From: Roseomonas sp. 18066 | GTDB lineage: Bacteria; Pseudomonadota; Alphaproteobacteria; Acetobacterales; Acetobacteraceae | Reading direction: 5' to 3' | Assembly (NCBI RefSeq): GCF_902706185.1 | Contig: NZ_CACSJM010000021.1 | Coordinates: forward strand, 1-53,616 | DNA length: 53,616 nucleotides | The notes under the pieces: generated by a model | What the model was told of the DNA's origin: nothing | The model's database searches: none | Seen by the model: only the letters and a program-made list of their open reading frames with translations | Part shown: positions 25,153-34,433 of the stretch, piece by piece | How positions within the stretch are numbered: position 1 is the stretch's first letter | How the letters are laid out: every line of letters begins with the position of its first letter | Program-made: the position numbers and the translations under genes

Positions 25153-27281
25153 TGCCGTCCTTCGCCATCATTCCCGGCCAGAAGTTCCTTCTATCGGGCC
25201 AGGTCATCACCTTCCGCAAGAGGGCACGCGACCTCGGTCAGACCTACGTCTTCGAGGACGACAACGGCGTCCCGTGTACGCTTGCGCACGAGGACTTCGT
25301 CAGATCCCGCGCGGACAACCGCTTGCGGGACTGGAGCGCACCCTCCGTGGCGTCACGGGGGAACGGCGAGGTGGTCCAGCGCGCGCGCGTAACCTTTGAG
25401 AGCGCCTGCGAGCGCGACAAGTTCATGGCGGAGCGGGCGAACGAGTACATCCTCGAGTGGGCGAAGGACCGATCGGTGCCGCGCACGCACGAGAGCCTCG
25501 AGCCCCTGTGCAAGCGGGTCCACGAGCGTCGGAAGGCACGGGCGGATGCGGAGCGGAGGTGGGAGCCGAAGGCGATGTCGGGCAGCCGCCTGGTTCAGCT
25601 GATTCGCAAGTGGCGCTACGGTGGCGAGAAGATCGACACTGTCGTCCCGCAGGTCGAGCACCGCGGCAACTACGAGCATCGCCTTAGCTGGACCGTCCGG
25701 GACGTCATGTGGCAGGCCACGGACGAATTCTACCTGGTCCTCAACGGCACCAAGGTTGCTGGCCTGCACCGGGAGATCTGTAAGCTCATCAAGGCTTTGA
25801 ACAAGGGTAGGGCACCCGATCTCCGTATTCAGCCGCCTAGTTACGACGCTGTGCTGCGCCACGAACGCACCATCTGCGCTTTCACGCGCGCCTACTGCCG
25901 CCAAGGTGCGCAGGCGGCACGCGAGCAATTCAGGCTCGTGCAGGGCGACTGGCTGACCACCCACGCCAACGAGGTGTGGGAAATCGACGACACCCGCGCC
26001 GACATCATCTGCCTCAGCGAGGACGGCAAGACCGTCATCGGGCGCCCGTGGCTGACCCTGGTCATCGACCGGCACACCCGCATGATCATGTCCTTCGTGT
26101 TGTCCTTCTCGCCTCCGGACAGCGAGACCGCCCTGGAGGCGGTGCGGCTGGCGATGCTCCCCAAGGACTGTTTCCCCGGAGCGCGGGACCGGCTGGAGGA
26201 CGCCTGGGAGGGGCACGGCCGGGGGGAGACGATCCACGTTGACCAAGGCAAGCAGTACAATTCCAAGGCGTTCAAGGCTGGCGTGGCGCGGCTGGGCATG
26301 AGGCACGAGACCATGCCGCTACTCAAGGCATGGATAAAGGGCACGGTGGAGCGCGCCATCGGCACCGCCACCCGCGAGGTCTTCCACACGACACCGGGCA
26401 CCACCTACTCGAATGTCCTAGAGCGTCAGGATGGCGATGCGGCACCGGAGCTCCTTGCGGTGGCGACGGTGGACGACGTCAGGGAGAAGCTCCTCCACTG
26501 GCTGGTGAACGACTACCTAGGGCGCATGCACCGGGGCATCGATAATACGCCGCGGCGCCTTTGGAAGCGGAGCATCGAATCCTTCGAACAGCGGCCACCC
26601 CTGACGCGGGAGGACATCGAGGTCGCCACTTCCTTCTCGGTTGGCCGCATGGTCAGGAAGGGCGGCATTCAGGTTGACAAGTTGCGGTACCTCACCGCCG
26701 ACGGCCTGATGATGGAGATGCTGGCGAAGTCGAAGGGCGACCGCGAGGTGCTGGTCCGTCGAGACCCGTCAGACCTGACCACCATCAAGTTCCTCGACTC
26801 CCGCGTCACGGACGCCGCCCGCGAGGTCTGGCACACGGCCACGCTGTGCAAGGAGCACGTGCCGCGGGTGAAGGGGCGGACCCTGGAGGAGTACCAGCTC
26901 GCCAGGAGCATGCGGGACTTCAACCCTGACAGGTTCGGCGACGACGACACCCATTGGGATGCCGCGTACGAAGCTGCCGCCGCAGAACTGCGCCGTAGGG
27001 CCGACAGCAAGCTCGCCCGCGACCGGGTGGGGGCGGAGGCGGCGCGGCAGCGCATCCTGCGTCAGGCCAGGGAGACCGCGGAACGCGACTGGCGCATGGC
27101 GAACCCGCAGCAGCATCCCGACCCGCAGGAGCAGCTCAACGCGGCCCTCAGCCGGGTCGCCGAGCCGACCAACCCAACTGGGGATGCCACGCAGCCGCAG
27201 CCGCCGGTGGAGCAGGACATGGATGAACTTCGGCGGATGCACGGGCTTGGCGCCCGCCGCCGCAACGAGGAGAGCGAGTGA
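25152..27281 (+). CDS. tnsB: TnsB-family DDE transposase
   Basis: This 709-residue transposase has helical DNA-binding domains in the first ~260 residues and an RNase H-fold core with D279 (WEIDDTRADI), D364 (IHVDQGKQYNS) and E400 (IKGTVERAIG). The spacing D-(35)-E is standard for the Mu/TnsB group. A beta-barrel domain follows (~490-570), and the C-terminus is charged and helical, as needed to contact TnsC. TnsB binds the transposon ends and joins the 3' ends to target DNA. It starts at ATG 25152 in a TGATG overlap with the TnsA-like gene and ends in a TGATG overlap with tnsC. Confidence 0.95.
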   Translation: MPSFAIIPGQKFLLSGQVITFRKRARDLGQTYVFEDDNGVPCTLAHEDFVRSRADNRLRDWSAPSVASRGNGEVVQRARVTFESACERDKFMAERANEYILEWAKDRSVPRTHESLEPLCKRVHERRKARADAERRWEPKAMSGSRLVQLIRKWRYGGEKIDTVVPQVEHRGNYEHRLSWTVRDVMWQATDEFYLVLNGTKVAGLHREICKLIKALNKGRAPDLRIQPPSYDAVLRHERTICAFTRAYCRQGAQAAREQFRLVQGDWLTTHANEVWEIDDTRADIICLSEDGKTVIGRPWLTLVIDRHTRMIMSFVLSFSPPDSETALEAVRLAMLPKDCFPGARDRLEDAWEGHGRGETIHVDQGKQYNSKAFKAGVARLGMRHETMPLLKAWIKGTVERAIGTATREVFHTTPGTTYSNVLERQDGDAAPELLAVATVDDVREKLLHWLVNDYLGRMHRGIDNTPRRLWKRSIESFEQRPPLTREDIEVATSFSVGRMVRKGGIQVDKLRYLTADGLMMEMLAKSKGDREVLVRRDPSDLTTIKFLDSRVTDAAREVWHTATLCKEHVPRVKGRTLEEYQLARSMRDFNPDRFGDDDTHWDAAYEAAAAELRRRADSKLARDRVGAEAARQRILRQARETAERDWRMANPQQHPDPQEQLNAALSRVAEPTNPTGDATQPQPPVEQDMDELRRMHGLGARRRNEESE

Positions 27282-28255
27282 TGCGCGACTTCCTGGACAT
27301 CAGCGACCTTCCTGAGGATTCCCTGAGCCGCGTGTTCGTGGACACGCTCGAGACCAAGGCCATGTTCGTGGCCTTGGACCACCTCATGGCGAACCCCTGC
27401 ACGGCGAGCAACGGCTGCGGGGTCGCGGTCCTCGGTCCGGCCCGTTGCGGCAAGACCTTGCTGGTCAAGGAGTACCTGCGCCGCTGCCTGCGCTCCGACG
27501 TCAGTGACCGCGGCGACGCGCCGGTGGAACGCCGCCCGCTGAAGTACCTCTACGTCCAACTACTGCCGGGCACCCGCCTGAACACGATCCCCAGCCACAC
27601 GCTCAGGGCACTCGGCCACCCGGCGCCCTCTGCTGGCAAGCACGACACCACCCAGACCGACGATGTCATCTCCATGATCGTGGACGGCGGCTACGAGATG
27701 GTGATCTTCGACGAGGTGCACCACCTGACGAGCTCGATGACGCGGTCGGTGCGCGAGAACGGCTCCCATTGGCTGACGCACATCCTCGACCAGACGAGGT
27801 GCCCGATGGTGCTCATCGGCTATAGTCGGTTCGCCAACATCCTCAGGGAGAATCCCTTCCTAGGCGGCCGTCTGGTCCCCGCTACCCCCCTAGAGGCTTA
27901 CCGGATGAGTGACCGGGTGAGCTTCGCCACCTTCTGCATCATCCTTGAGGACCTCGAAGGCGGGCTAAAGATGGGCGCGCCGTCCAAGCTGCACGCCGCC
28001 GATACCGCTGCCCGCCTGCTCATTTCCTGCGGTGGCCGGGTGGGCCTGCTGGTAAACCTGCTGACCGAAGCAAGGCAGCTGGCCCGCGACAGGAGGTACT
28101 CGTGCCTCACCACGGAGGTGCTGGCGGAGGCGGTGGAGAGCAAGCGGCTGAGCTGGTCGAGCCTGAAGTTCAATCCGTTCAAGGTCGAAGATTTGGCGGC
28201 TTCGGTCGAGAAGTATGGCGAGTCCTTTGCCCTGGCAGAGGACGGCCCGCGGTGA
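27281..28255 (+). CDS. tnsC: TnsC-family AAA+ regulator
   Basis: This 324-residue ATPase has Walker A GPARCGKT (52-59) and Walker B MVIFDEVHHL (140-149), followed by a sensor-like segment CPMVLIGYSRF. TnsC polymerises on target DNA, bridges TniQ to TnsB and gives target immunity. The ATG at 27281 overlaps the tnsB stop by one base, and a GTG lies one codon earlier. The protein is much smaller than Tn7 TnsC (555 aa) and closer to the short TniB/TnsC forms. The stop overlaps the tniQ start by three bases. Confidence 0.93.
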   Translation: MRDFLDISDLPEDSLSRVFVDTLETKAMFVALDHLMANPCTASNGCGVAVLGPARCGKTLLVKEYLRRCLRSDVSDRGDAPVERRPLKYLYVQLLPGTRLNTIPSHTLRALGHPAPSAGKHDTTQTDDVISMIVDGGYEMVIFDEVHHLTSSMTRSVRENGSHWLTHILDQTRCPMVLIGYSRFANILRENPFLGGRLVPATPLEAYRMSDRVSFATFCIILEDLEGGLKMGAPSKLHAADTAARLLISCGGRVGLLVNLLTEARQLARDRRYSCLTTEVLAEAVESKRLSWSSLKFNPFKVEDLAASVEKYGESFALAEDGPR

Positions 28256-30522
28256 GCCCCCGCCCCTATTCTCTGCCTAACCCATGCACGCCCTTGGAAG
28301 ACGAGTCCTTGGCGTCACTCATCACCAGAAACGCTGGACGCTACAGCTTCACCGATCCAATGCTAGTCGTTCGGCGCCTTGGCTTTGACAGGCAGCTCTT
28401 GCCAGCAGTCGCCGGTGAGCGTCCGCCCGCTGCGACAGCGGAAGGCCTCGCCGCCTTGTTGGGGGTGAATTGCGCGACCCTAGAGACCATGGCGTCGTGG
28501 GGCACGTCGCCCAACACGGCGATGGTAGGGGGTCACCAGGTCCGTCCTCGGCAGCTCGGCCTAAGCCTTCGTAGGGGGTGCCCGCGTTGCCTGAGCATCT
28601 CTGCCCACCATCGCTCGTTCTGGGACATTTTGGCTGTGCAGCACTGCCCCGTGCACGGGCTTCCCCTCCAGACCAGATGTGGGGGTTGCAAGCGCCTCGT
28701 CAGGTGGAAAGGGAAGCGACTGGATCGCTGCGGCAACGTGGGCTGCCACCACGACCTCTCCGCATGGTCAGGCGAGGCCAGCCTGCCAGTCCCTGCGTAC
28801 ATCACCGGCCTCGATACGCTCTACCGCGGGGGCCCAACGGCGACGCTACCCGGCTGCGAGCTCGGCATGGGGCGTGCAGCGGAAGTCGCCCTTGCCATCG
28901 GGGGCTTCGCGATCGGCATTTCAAAAATGGGTCGCCACGACTCCTTCCTGCGATCGCAGGGTGCGTTGGCCCATGAAGCCATGGCCAAGGGCTGGGCGGC
29001 TCTCGGGGATTGGCCCCACGGCCTGCATTGTACGCTGGACGCGATCCGCGAGGACGCGGGTGGACGAGGGTGGCGCTTCGGTATGCGGCGCGAGTTCGGC
29101 GGCCTCCACCGGTGGCTCTATGACGTGAGAGCCGAGCCTTGGGCGACAGCCTTCAACGACGCCTTCTCCGGCTACCTCGCTAGTCAGCCCGACCTGAGGG
29201 AAACTCCTGCGGCGCTCCGGCGTGCCAATTCGGCCAGTGCGCTCCGAGATCGCCATATGACTGCTACCGACGCCGCCGAGTACCTTGGCGTTGCACCGCA
29301 GAAGATGGCCGAACTCGCTGAACGCGAGAACCTGCATCTGGTGCCGCCTTCCGATGCCGTGTCTCCCCTGCTCTTCCGGGCGGACCTCGTGCACGCGCTT
29401 GGACAGAGGAAGCAGAGCACCCTGATGAAGCATGAGGCCGAGGCGATCCTCGGTGTAGGCAGCTCCACCCTGCGGCAGCTGCTCGAGGACGGGGTGCTGA
29501 CCTCTCTGCCGCCAGACGAGCGCGTCACTCATCAGCGCCTCCTCCTGCGGCACGAGGTAGAAGAGTTGGTCCGCCGGGCTCTGGATGCGGTCGCGCCAGT
29601 CGGGCAAGGTGCCCGGCTGGTCTCTTTTGCAGGTGCCATGGCCGGGCGCCGCAACGCATCGACCCTCATCCAGGCCATCCTCTCCGGCCAGGTTGTCCCT
29701 CGGGGCACTGCTCCCAAGCGGAAGGGCATCAACGCCCTTTTACTCGACAGCGGCGAGGTGGAGGCTGCCCTGACACCGCCGCGGGCTACCATGACGCTCT
29801 TGGAGGCGGCGCAGCGCCTGGGTGCGGACCTTGAAAGCGTCAGGGCGTGGGCCTCGGAAGGTTTCCTCGCAACCACCACCTCAACCTCACCTTTCGAACG
29901 TGGGACGAGGGTTACCGACGACGCGCTCACATCGTTTTCGGCGGAGCACATCACCAGCTCGGAGGCAGGGAGGCAGGCCGGGACATCGGGGCGCTGGGCG
30001 GCGGAACGGCTGGAGTTCCAGGGCCACCTTCCCCTCCCGTCGGCTTCGCTCAGCAAGCTCTATCGCCGGGGAGACATCACCTCTGCTGTGCTGGACAGTT
30101 TGCGCGACCGAAAGTCGGCAGGTCGTGCCGCCTCCGCTGCGTTCAGCTTCGCCCGCGCGGTAGCCGACGCCGTGGCCTCGGAACTAGGTGTCGAACTGCA
30201 GCGATCAAGCAACGGCTTTGCCGATGCCGAGCGCGGAATCTACTTGCAGGTGCTGGCAGGGAGACGCGAGCGCTACCGTTCCAAGTATGCCTTCCGCTTC
30301 AGCGGCCGCGCCCGCGCGCAGCTTGAGGGCGCCTCGAGGGGGATGCTCGCCCTGGCGTTGGTTGAGGACCGTTCCTTCATCCTGCTTCCGTGGTCGGCAG
30401 CCAAGGAAGTCGTGCCCAACAGCGGCAGGTACCTGGACAGCATCTACTTCGCTGCCGACGCTCGTGGCGTTGTCGAAGATGAGCAGATCGCCACCGCGCA
30501 GCGCTGGCTACCACCCAGGTGA
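28252..30522 (+). CDS. tniQ: TniQ/TnsD-family target selector, long form
   Basis: This 756-residue protein starts at GTG 28252, inside the tnsC stop. Residues 10-50 (LEDESLASLITRNAGRYSF) are the TniQ signature. A zinc region follows with C110, C113, C132, H135, C143, C146, C160 and C165. The C-terminal half holds several helix-turn-helix-like segments: TATDAAEYLGVAPQKMAEL near 330, KHEAEAILGVGSSTLRQLL near 385, and LLEAAQRLGADLESVRAWA near 510. This resembles TnsD, which binds a fixed chromosomal site, rather than short TniQ adaptors. The element therefore probably inserts at a specific site by direct DNA recognition. No CRISPR genes are near. Confidence 0.9.
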   Translation: MSPRPYSLPNPCTPLEDESLASLITRNAGRYSFTDPMLVVRRLGFDRQLLPAVAGERPPAATAEGLAALLGVNCATLETMASWGTSPNTAMVGGHQVRPRQLGLSLRRGCPRCLSISAHHRSFWDILAVQHCPVHGLPLQTRCGGCKRLVRWKGKRLDRCGNVGCHHDLSAWSGEASLPVPAYITGLDTLYRGGPTATLPGCELGMGRAAEVALAIGGFAIGISKMGRHDSFLRSQGALAHEAMAKGWAALGDWPHGLHCTLDAIREDAGGRGWRFGMRREFGGLHRWLYDVRAEPWATAFNDAFSGYLASQPDLRETPAALRRANSASALRDRHMTATDAAEYLGVAPQKMAELAERENLHLVPPSDAVSPLLFRADLVHALGQRKQSTLMKHEAEAILGVGSSTLRQLLEDGVLTSLPPDERVTHQRLLLRHEVEELVRRALDAVAPVGQGARLVSFAGAMAGRRNASTLIQAILSGQVVPRGTAPKRKGINALLLDSGEVEAALTPPRATMTLLEAAQRLGADLESVRAWASEGFLATTTSTSPFERGTRVTDDALTSFSAEHITSSEAGRQAGTSGRWAAERLEFQGHLPLPSASLSKLYRRGDITSAVLDSLRDRKSAGRAASAAFSFARAVADAVASELGVELQRSSNGFADAERGIYLQVLAGRRERYRSKYAFRFSGRARAQLEGASRGMLALALVEDRSFILLPWSAAKEVVPNSGRYLDSIYFAADARGVVEDEQIATAQRWLPPR

Positions 30523-30782
30523 CCACGTCGATGTCGACTTTCAGGCAGGCCAAACGTTTAGCTTCAGGAACCCCCCTCAAGCTCTCACAGGTGCCCAGCT
30601 TTCGGGCGTAAACCATCAACGGCAAGTCACGTACTGGATAACGGTGGCTTAGCCTTTGAGCCTAAGAGGACATGTGGTCCAGGGACGCCGAGACACTCCC
30701 CAACCATGGTGTAGCGCCACAGAAGGCTATGGATCGGAACCTGCAAGTCGGTGAAGCTTGGGAGAGCGGGCCGAACTCTATG

Positions 30783-31049
30783 TCAGCTCGCATCCCGCAA
30801 CCCTGCCCGGCGCCGCCGCTCACGCCAGAGCTGCCACGAAAAACAGACAAAGCCGATGACGCCCCCTGCTGTTGCAGTTGCGCCAGCGACCCATATACCC
30901 AGCACAACCCCCGCATGTGCCACCGTAGCACCCGGATCCACTATGCCGTCCAGCCAGCCCGTGGGGATTGGCTCGGCGCCGAACGCCAGGATAGCGGCGG
31001 CTGGCGCGGCCACGGCTGCCATTTTCAGGGTGTAGGTTGCCAAACCCAT
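30783..31049 (-). CDS. Small membrane protein, holin-like layout
   Basis: This 88-residue protein starts after GAGGAAAG. It has a hydrophobic N-terminal segment (MAAVAAPAAAILAF), a second and third hydrophobic stretch (VVLGIWVAGATATAGGVIGFVCF), and a basic tail (RERRRRAG). That pattern fits a phage holin or another small inner-membrane protein, but I do not recognise a family. It lies opposite to the transposition operon, about 260 bases past its end. Confidence 0.5.
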   Translation of the reverse strand: MGLATYTLKMAAVAAPAAAILAFGAEPIPTGWLDGIVDPGATVAHAGVVLGIWVAGATATAGGVIGFVCFSWQLWRERRRRAGLRDAS

Positions 31050-32216
31050 CGTCCGCTTTCCTCGGCTTCGAAACGTCTCGAGACCATACGAGGTTCATCC
31101 GCACCTGCCAGGATTCACGCGGCTGGCGGCCGCATTGGGGCTGATCACCTTGCACGACGACGCGAACACCCGCTGTCGCGGCGGGTCTGGCGACGAAAAG
31201 AAGCCTTGGATCTCCTGCGCCAAGCGGACCGAGATCGCCGAAAGCCTCGACAGCCTGGGGCAGTGCTACGGAAGGCAGGGAAAAATCGGGGCTGACATCC
31301 GGTGGCATCGTTGCGGAGCAGGGTCCATCCGCATCGGCGCGCCATCCTGAAGGCGCTAAGTCGGTTGGTCACCCCAGCATCGTCGTATGAGGCGGCAGCG
31401 CGTGGACGGCATTCGGCCTAAAGCGGCGGCGGTCCACCGCGTCCGCAAGCTGCGAGGCGTTTGGGGACAGGACGGCAGCCACACCGTCTCCGCGGTCTGC
31501 CGCTGCTCAGGAACGCCATCACGGGATCACACACCTCACGCATCTTGGTGGAGCAGATCGGGATCGGCTTCTCACCAAGCAGTCCTTTCGCCGAGGCCAG
31601 GGCCGCATCGGCTACATTCTCGCCGCGCCCGATGACTCCGTGCGGCCCCCTAAGGACGGCCGTGAAAGCGGAGCGCGGGGCAACTGAGCTTGGTCATGGG
31701 AAGCAGCTGCCCGAGATGAGGTTTGAAGGGTTCGCGACGGCGGGGAGCCGGTCGCCAGCTGGGCGAGGAGCCGCAATCTCGGGAAGATCTGCTGCAGGCC
31801 CAGTGCCACCCCGGCGCCCGTCTAGGCATGCCAGCATTAACTGCATGCATCTGGATTTATATAAGCGGGAGACGATCCAGCTCTAGGGATGAGAGGCCCT
31901 TCGCCGCGACAGTGCATCCGCATCCTGGTCAATACGCCTGTCAATCGATGTAGCCCATCTTGGCTACGGCGATGGCCTTTAGAGGCCGCACGACCGAATG
32001 GACATTCAAAAACTTTCATCACGGTTGCCTGCCAGCCAATCCTGTTGCAAAGCTACGCCGCCCTGCCAACTGGCTTCCAGATCGCGGGCGGTGTCGGGCC
32101 GATTTAGATGTCACGCGCATCCTCATCGCGCCTCCCGGAACACCACCGGGAAAGGATCAACAGGATTGGGCGCCCGCAAAAGGAAGGCTCGATCCACACG
32201 ATGGTAGGGCCCCGCG
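31050..32216. other. Long gene-poor region between transposon genes and metabolic unit
   Basis: Open frames here are short, overlap on several frames and show no domain I know. No repeat, RNA or terminator stands out. It may contain the second end of the Tn7-like element or decayed cargo. The promoter of the transporter gene should be near its right end. Confidence 0.4.
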
Positions 32217-33722
32217 ATGCTTGAGCGTCTTCGAGCGATGTTTGCGTACTTCAATGATGCCGTGCCTTTTCGCCTCAAGCCCGCCATCATCACGACCTTC
32301 TTTCTGTTCGCGCTCCTGTTGACCCCGGTTCCTGACGGGCTGACGCCGAAGGCGTGGGGCCTCGTCGCCATATTCCTAACCACTATCCTCGCCATCATCC
32401 TGAAGGTCATGCCCATCGGCGTGATGGCGATGATGGCGATCGTCATCGTCTCGCTGTCACAGGTGACGAACACCACATCGCGCGGCGCGATGGCGGATGC
32501 ACTCGGCAGCCTGTCCAATCCGCTCATCTGGCTCATCGTCATCGCCATCATCATCTCGCGCGGATTGAAGAAGACGGGCCTGGGCAACCGGATCGGCCTG
32601 GTCTTCATCGCCATGTTGGGCCGACGCACCATCGGAATCGGCTATGGGCTGGCGGTGTGCGAGCTCCTGCTGGCGCCGTTCACGCCGAGCAACACCGCAC
32701 GCGGCGGCGGCATCGTGCACCCCATCATGAAATCGATCGCCTCGACCTTTGGCTCGGACCCTGCCGACGGTACGGAGCGGAAGATGGGCACCTACCTCTC
32801 CTTGGTGAACATCCATGCCAACACGATCACATCGGGCATGTTCATCACCGCCACGGCACCCAATCCACTGGTAGTCGATTACATCGCGCGGGTGACGAAG
32901 GGGAACTTCCACCTCTCATGGACGGACTGGGCGCTCTACATGTTCGTTCCGGCGATCACCTGCTTATTGGCGATGCCACTGGTCATCGCCTTCCTGTCAC
33001 CGCCCGAGGTGAAGGCCACGCCGGATGCTGTCAGCTATGCGCGCGGTGAGTTGGCGAGGATGGGACCCTTGTCGGGCAAGGAGAAGGTGATGATCGGCAC
33101 CTTCGGCCTGCTGCTCGTGCTTTGGGCCAATGTCCCCGCCATGGTCCTGGGCCCAGCCTTCACGCTGGACCCAACTGCGGTGGCTCTGGTCGGTCTCTTC
33201 GCCCTGATCATCACCGGCACGCTCGACTGGGATGACGTTCTCTCCGAGAAGAGTGCCTGGGATACCCTGATTTGGTTCGGCGCCCTGGTGATGATGGCAG
33301 AGCAGTTGAACAAGGTCGGCGTGATTGCCTGGTTGTCGGCCGGGCTGCAGAGCGGGATCGCCGCCGCCGGGCTGGGCTGGGAGCTTGCGGCGGCCCTGCT
33401 GGTGCTGCTGTTTGTCTTCTCTCACTACATGTTCGCGAGCACGACGGCCCATATCAGTGCCATGATGCTGGCCTTCCTCACCGTCGGCGTGCAGCTTGTG
33501 CCCGCGGACTACGTGGTGTTGTTCCTGATGATGATGGCCGCGGGGTCGACGATCATGATGACGCTGACCCATTATGCGACCGGCACATCGCCGATCATCT
33601 TCGGCAGCGGATATGTGTCGCTCGGGGAGTGGTGGAAGGTCGGCTTTGTGATGTGCGTGCTGGAGCTGCTCGTCTTCAGCCTGCTTGGCGGGCTGTGGTG
33701 GAAGATCCTGGGGCTCTGGTAG
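32217..33722 (+). CDS. DASS-family dicarboxylate/anion transporter
   Basis: This 501-residue membrane protein has about twelve hydrophobic helices and the two signature loops of the DASS (CitT/SLC13) family: PFTPSNTARGGG near residue 155 and HYATGTSPIIFGSGY near 455. Members carry succinate, fumarate, tartrate, citrate or sulfate, by exchange or with sodium. The first ~20 residues are cytoplasmic. It is followed after 30 bases by three genes for a redox complex that probably acts on the same substrate. The exact substrate cannot be read. Confidence 0.9.
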   Translation: MLERLRAMFAYFNDAVPFRLKPAIITTFFLFALLLTPVPDGLTPKAWGLVAIFLTTILAIILKVMPIGVMAMMAIVIVSLSQVTNTTSRGAMADALGSLSNPLIWLIVIAIIISRGLKKTGLGNRIGLVFIAMLGRRTIGIGYGLAVCELLLAPFTPSNTARGGGIVHPIMKSIASTFGSDPADGTERKMGTYLSLVNIHANTITSGMFITATAPNPLVVDYIARVTKGNFHLSWTDWALYMFVPAITCLLAMPLVIAFLSPPEVKATPDAVSYARGELARMGPLSGKEKVMIGTFGLLLVLWANVPAMVLGPAFTLDPTAVALVGLFALIITGTLDWDDVLSEKSAWDTLIWFGALVMMAEQLNKVGVIAWLSAGLQSGIAAAGLGWELAAALLVLLFVFSHYMFASTTAHISAMMLAFLTVGVQLVPADYVVLFLMMMAAGSTIMMTLTHYATGTSPIIFGSGYVSLGEWWKVGFVMCVLELLVFSLLGGLWWKILGLW

Positions 33723-33752
33723 TTCGAGGCATTGCCAGCAGGGGGGGCCGTC

Positions 33753-34433
33753 ATGACCGAGCCGGGATCCGAAGCGCCGTCCGAGGTCGCCTTCACTTTT
33801 GATGGCCAGCCCATTCGCGCCCGCGCTGGCGCGACCCTGCTGCAGGCCTGGTCCGCCGCTGGGCTGCCCCTGACAGAAAATGTCGGCTGCATGGGCCAGG
33901 GCGTCTGCGGCGCCTGCCGCGTCCTGGTGCGCCGCCCAGGGGAACGGCTGGCGGGCACCGCTCTCGCCTGCGAAATGCAGGCCGAGGACGGAATGCAGGT
34001 CTCCTTCGTGGATCACTTCCCCGCTCGCAGGTCGCATACCTACGATCTCCATGCTCTGACCGATAGCTGGACTGCGCTCGAGCAGATCGACCGGGTCTTC
34101 CCGGAGGCGCGGCATTGCCGCCACTGCGGCGGCTGCGATCATGCCTGCCCCAAGGGCATCGAGGTGCAGCGAATGGTGAACCTGGCCGCCGAAGGCCAAG
34201 CCTTCGCAGCCGCCGCCCTGTTTGACCACTGCGTGCTGTGCAACCTCTGCGTGGCGGCCTGTCCGGAGCACATCGATCCCGCGCATCTCGGGCAGTTCGT
34301 GCGCCGCATGTCCGCCTCGCTGACACTGCGTCCTGCAGATCTGATTTCTCGGCTGCGGGAGATCGAGAATGGCGGCCAGCCCATCGATCTGGATGCTCCG
34401 GGCGCTAATCCGGGCGGGGCGTCGCAGCCATGA
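33753..34433 (+). CDS. Succinate dehydrogenase/fumarate reductase-like iron-sulfur subunit
   Basis: This 226-residue protein has a plant-type 2Fe-2S domain with C46, C52, C55 and C73 (GCMGQGVCGAC, then LACEM), followed by two 4Fe-4S motifs: C122, C125, C128, C132 (CRHCGGCDHACP) and C160, C163, C166, C170 (CVLCNLCVAACP). SdhB/FrdB usually carry one 2Fe-2S, one 4Fe-4S and one 3Fe-4S cluster, so two full 4Fe-4S motifs are a variation. The start MTEPG follows AGGGGGG. Its stop overlaps the flavoprotein start (ATGA). Electrons would pass between FAD and the NuoF-like subunit. Confidence 0.88.
   Translation: MTEPGSEAPSEVAFTFDGQPIRARAGATLLQAWSAAGLPLTENVGCMGQGVCGACRVLVRRPGERLAGTALACEMQAEDGMQVSFVDHFPARRSHTYDLHALTDSWTALEQIDRVFPEARHCRHCGGCDHACPKGIEVQRMVNLAAEGQAFAAAALFDHCVLCNLCVAACPEHIDPAHLGQFVRRMSASLTLRPADLISRLREIENGGQPIDLDAPGANPGGASQP

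Noticed and set aside
23559..30522. CRISPR-associated transposon
   Set aside because: No Cas gene or repeat-spacer array was seen in the window, and the TniQ is the long, HTH-rich type.
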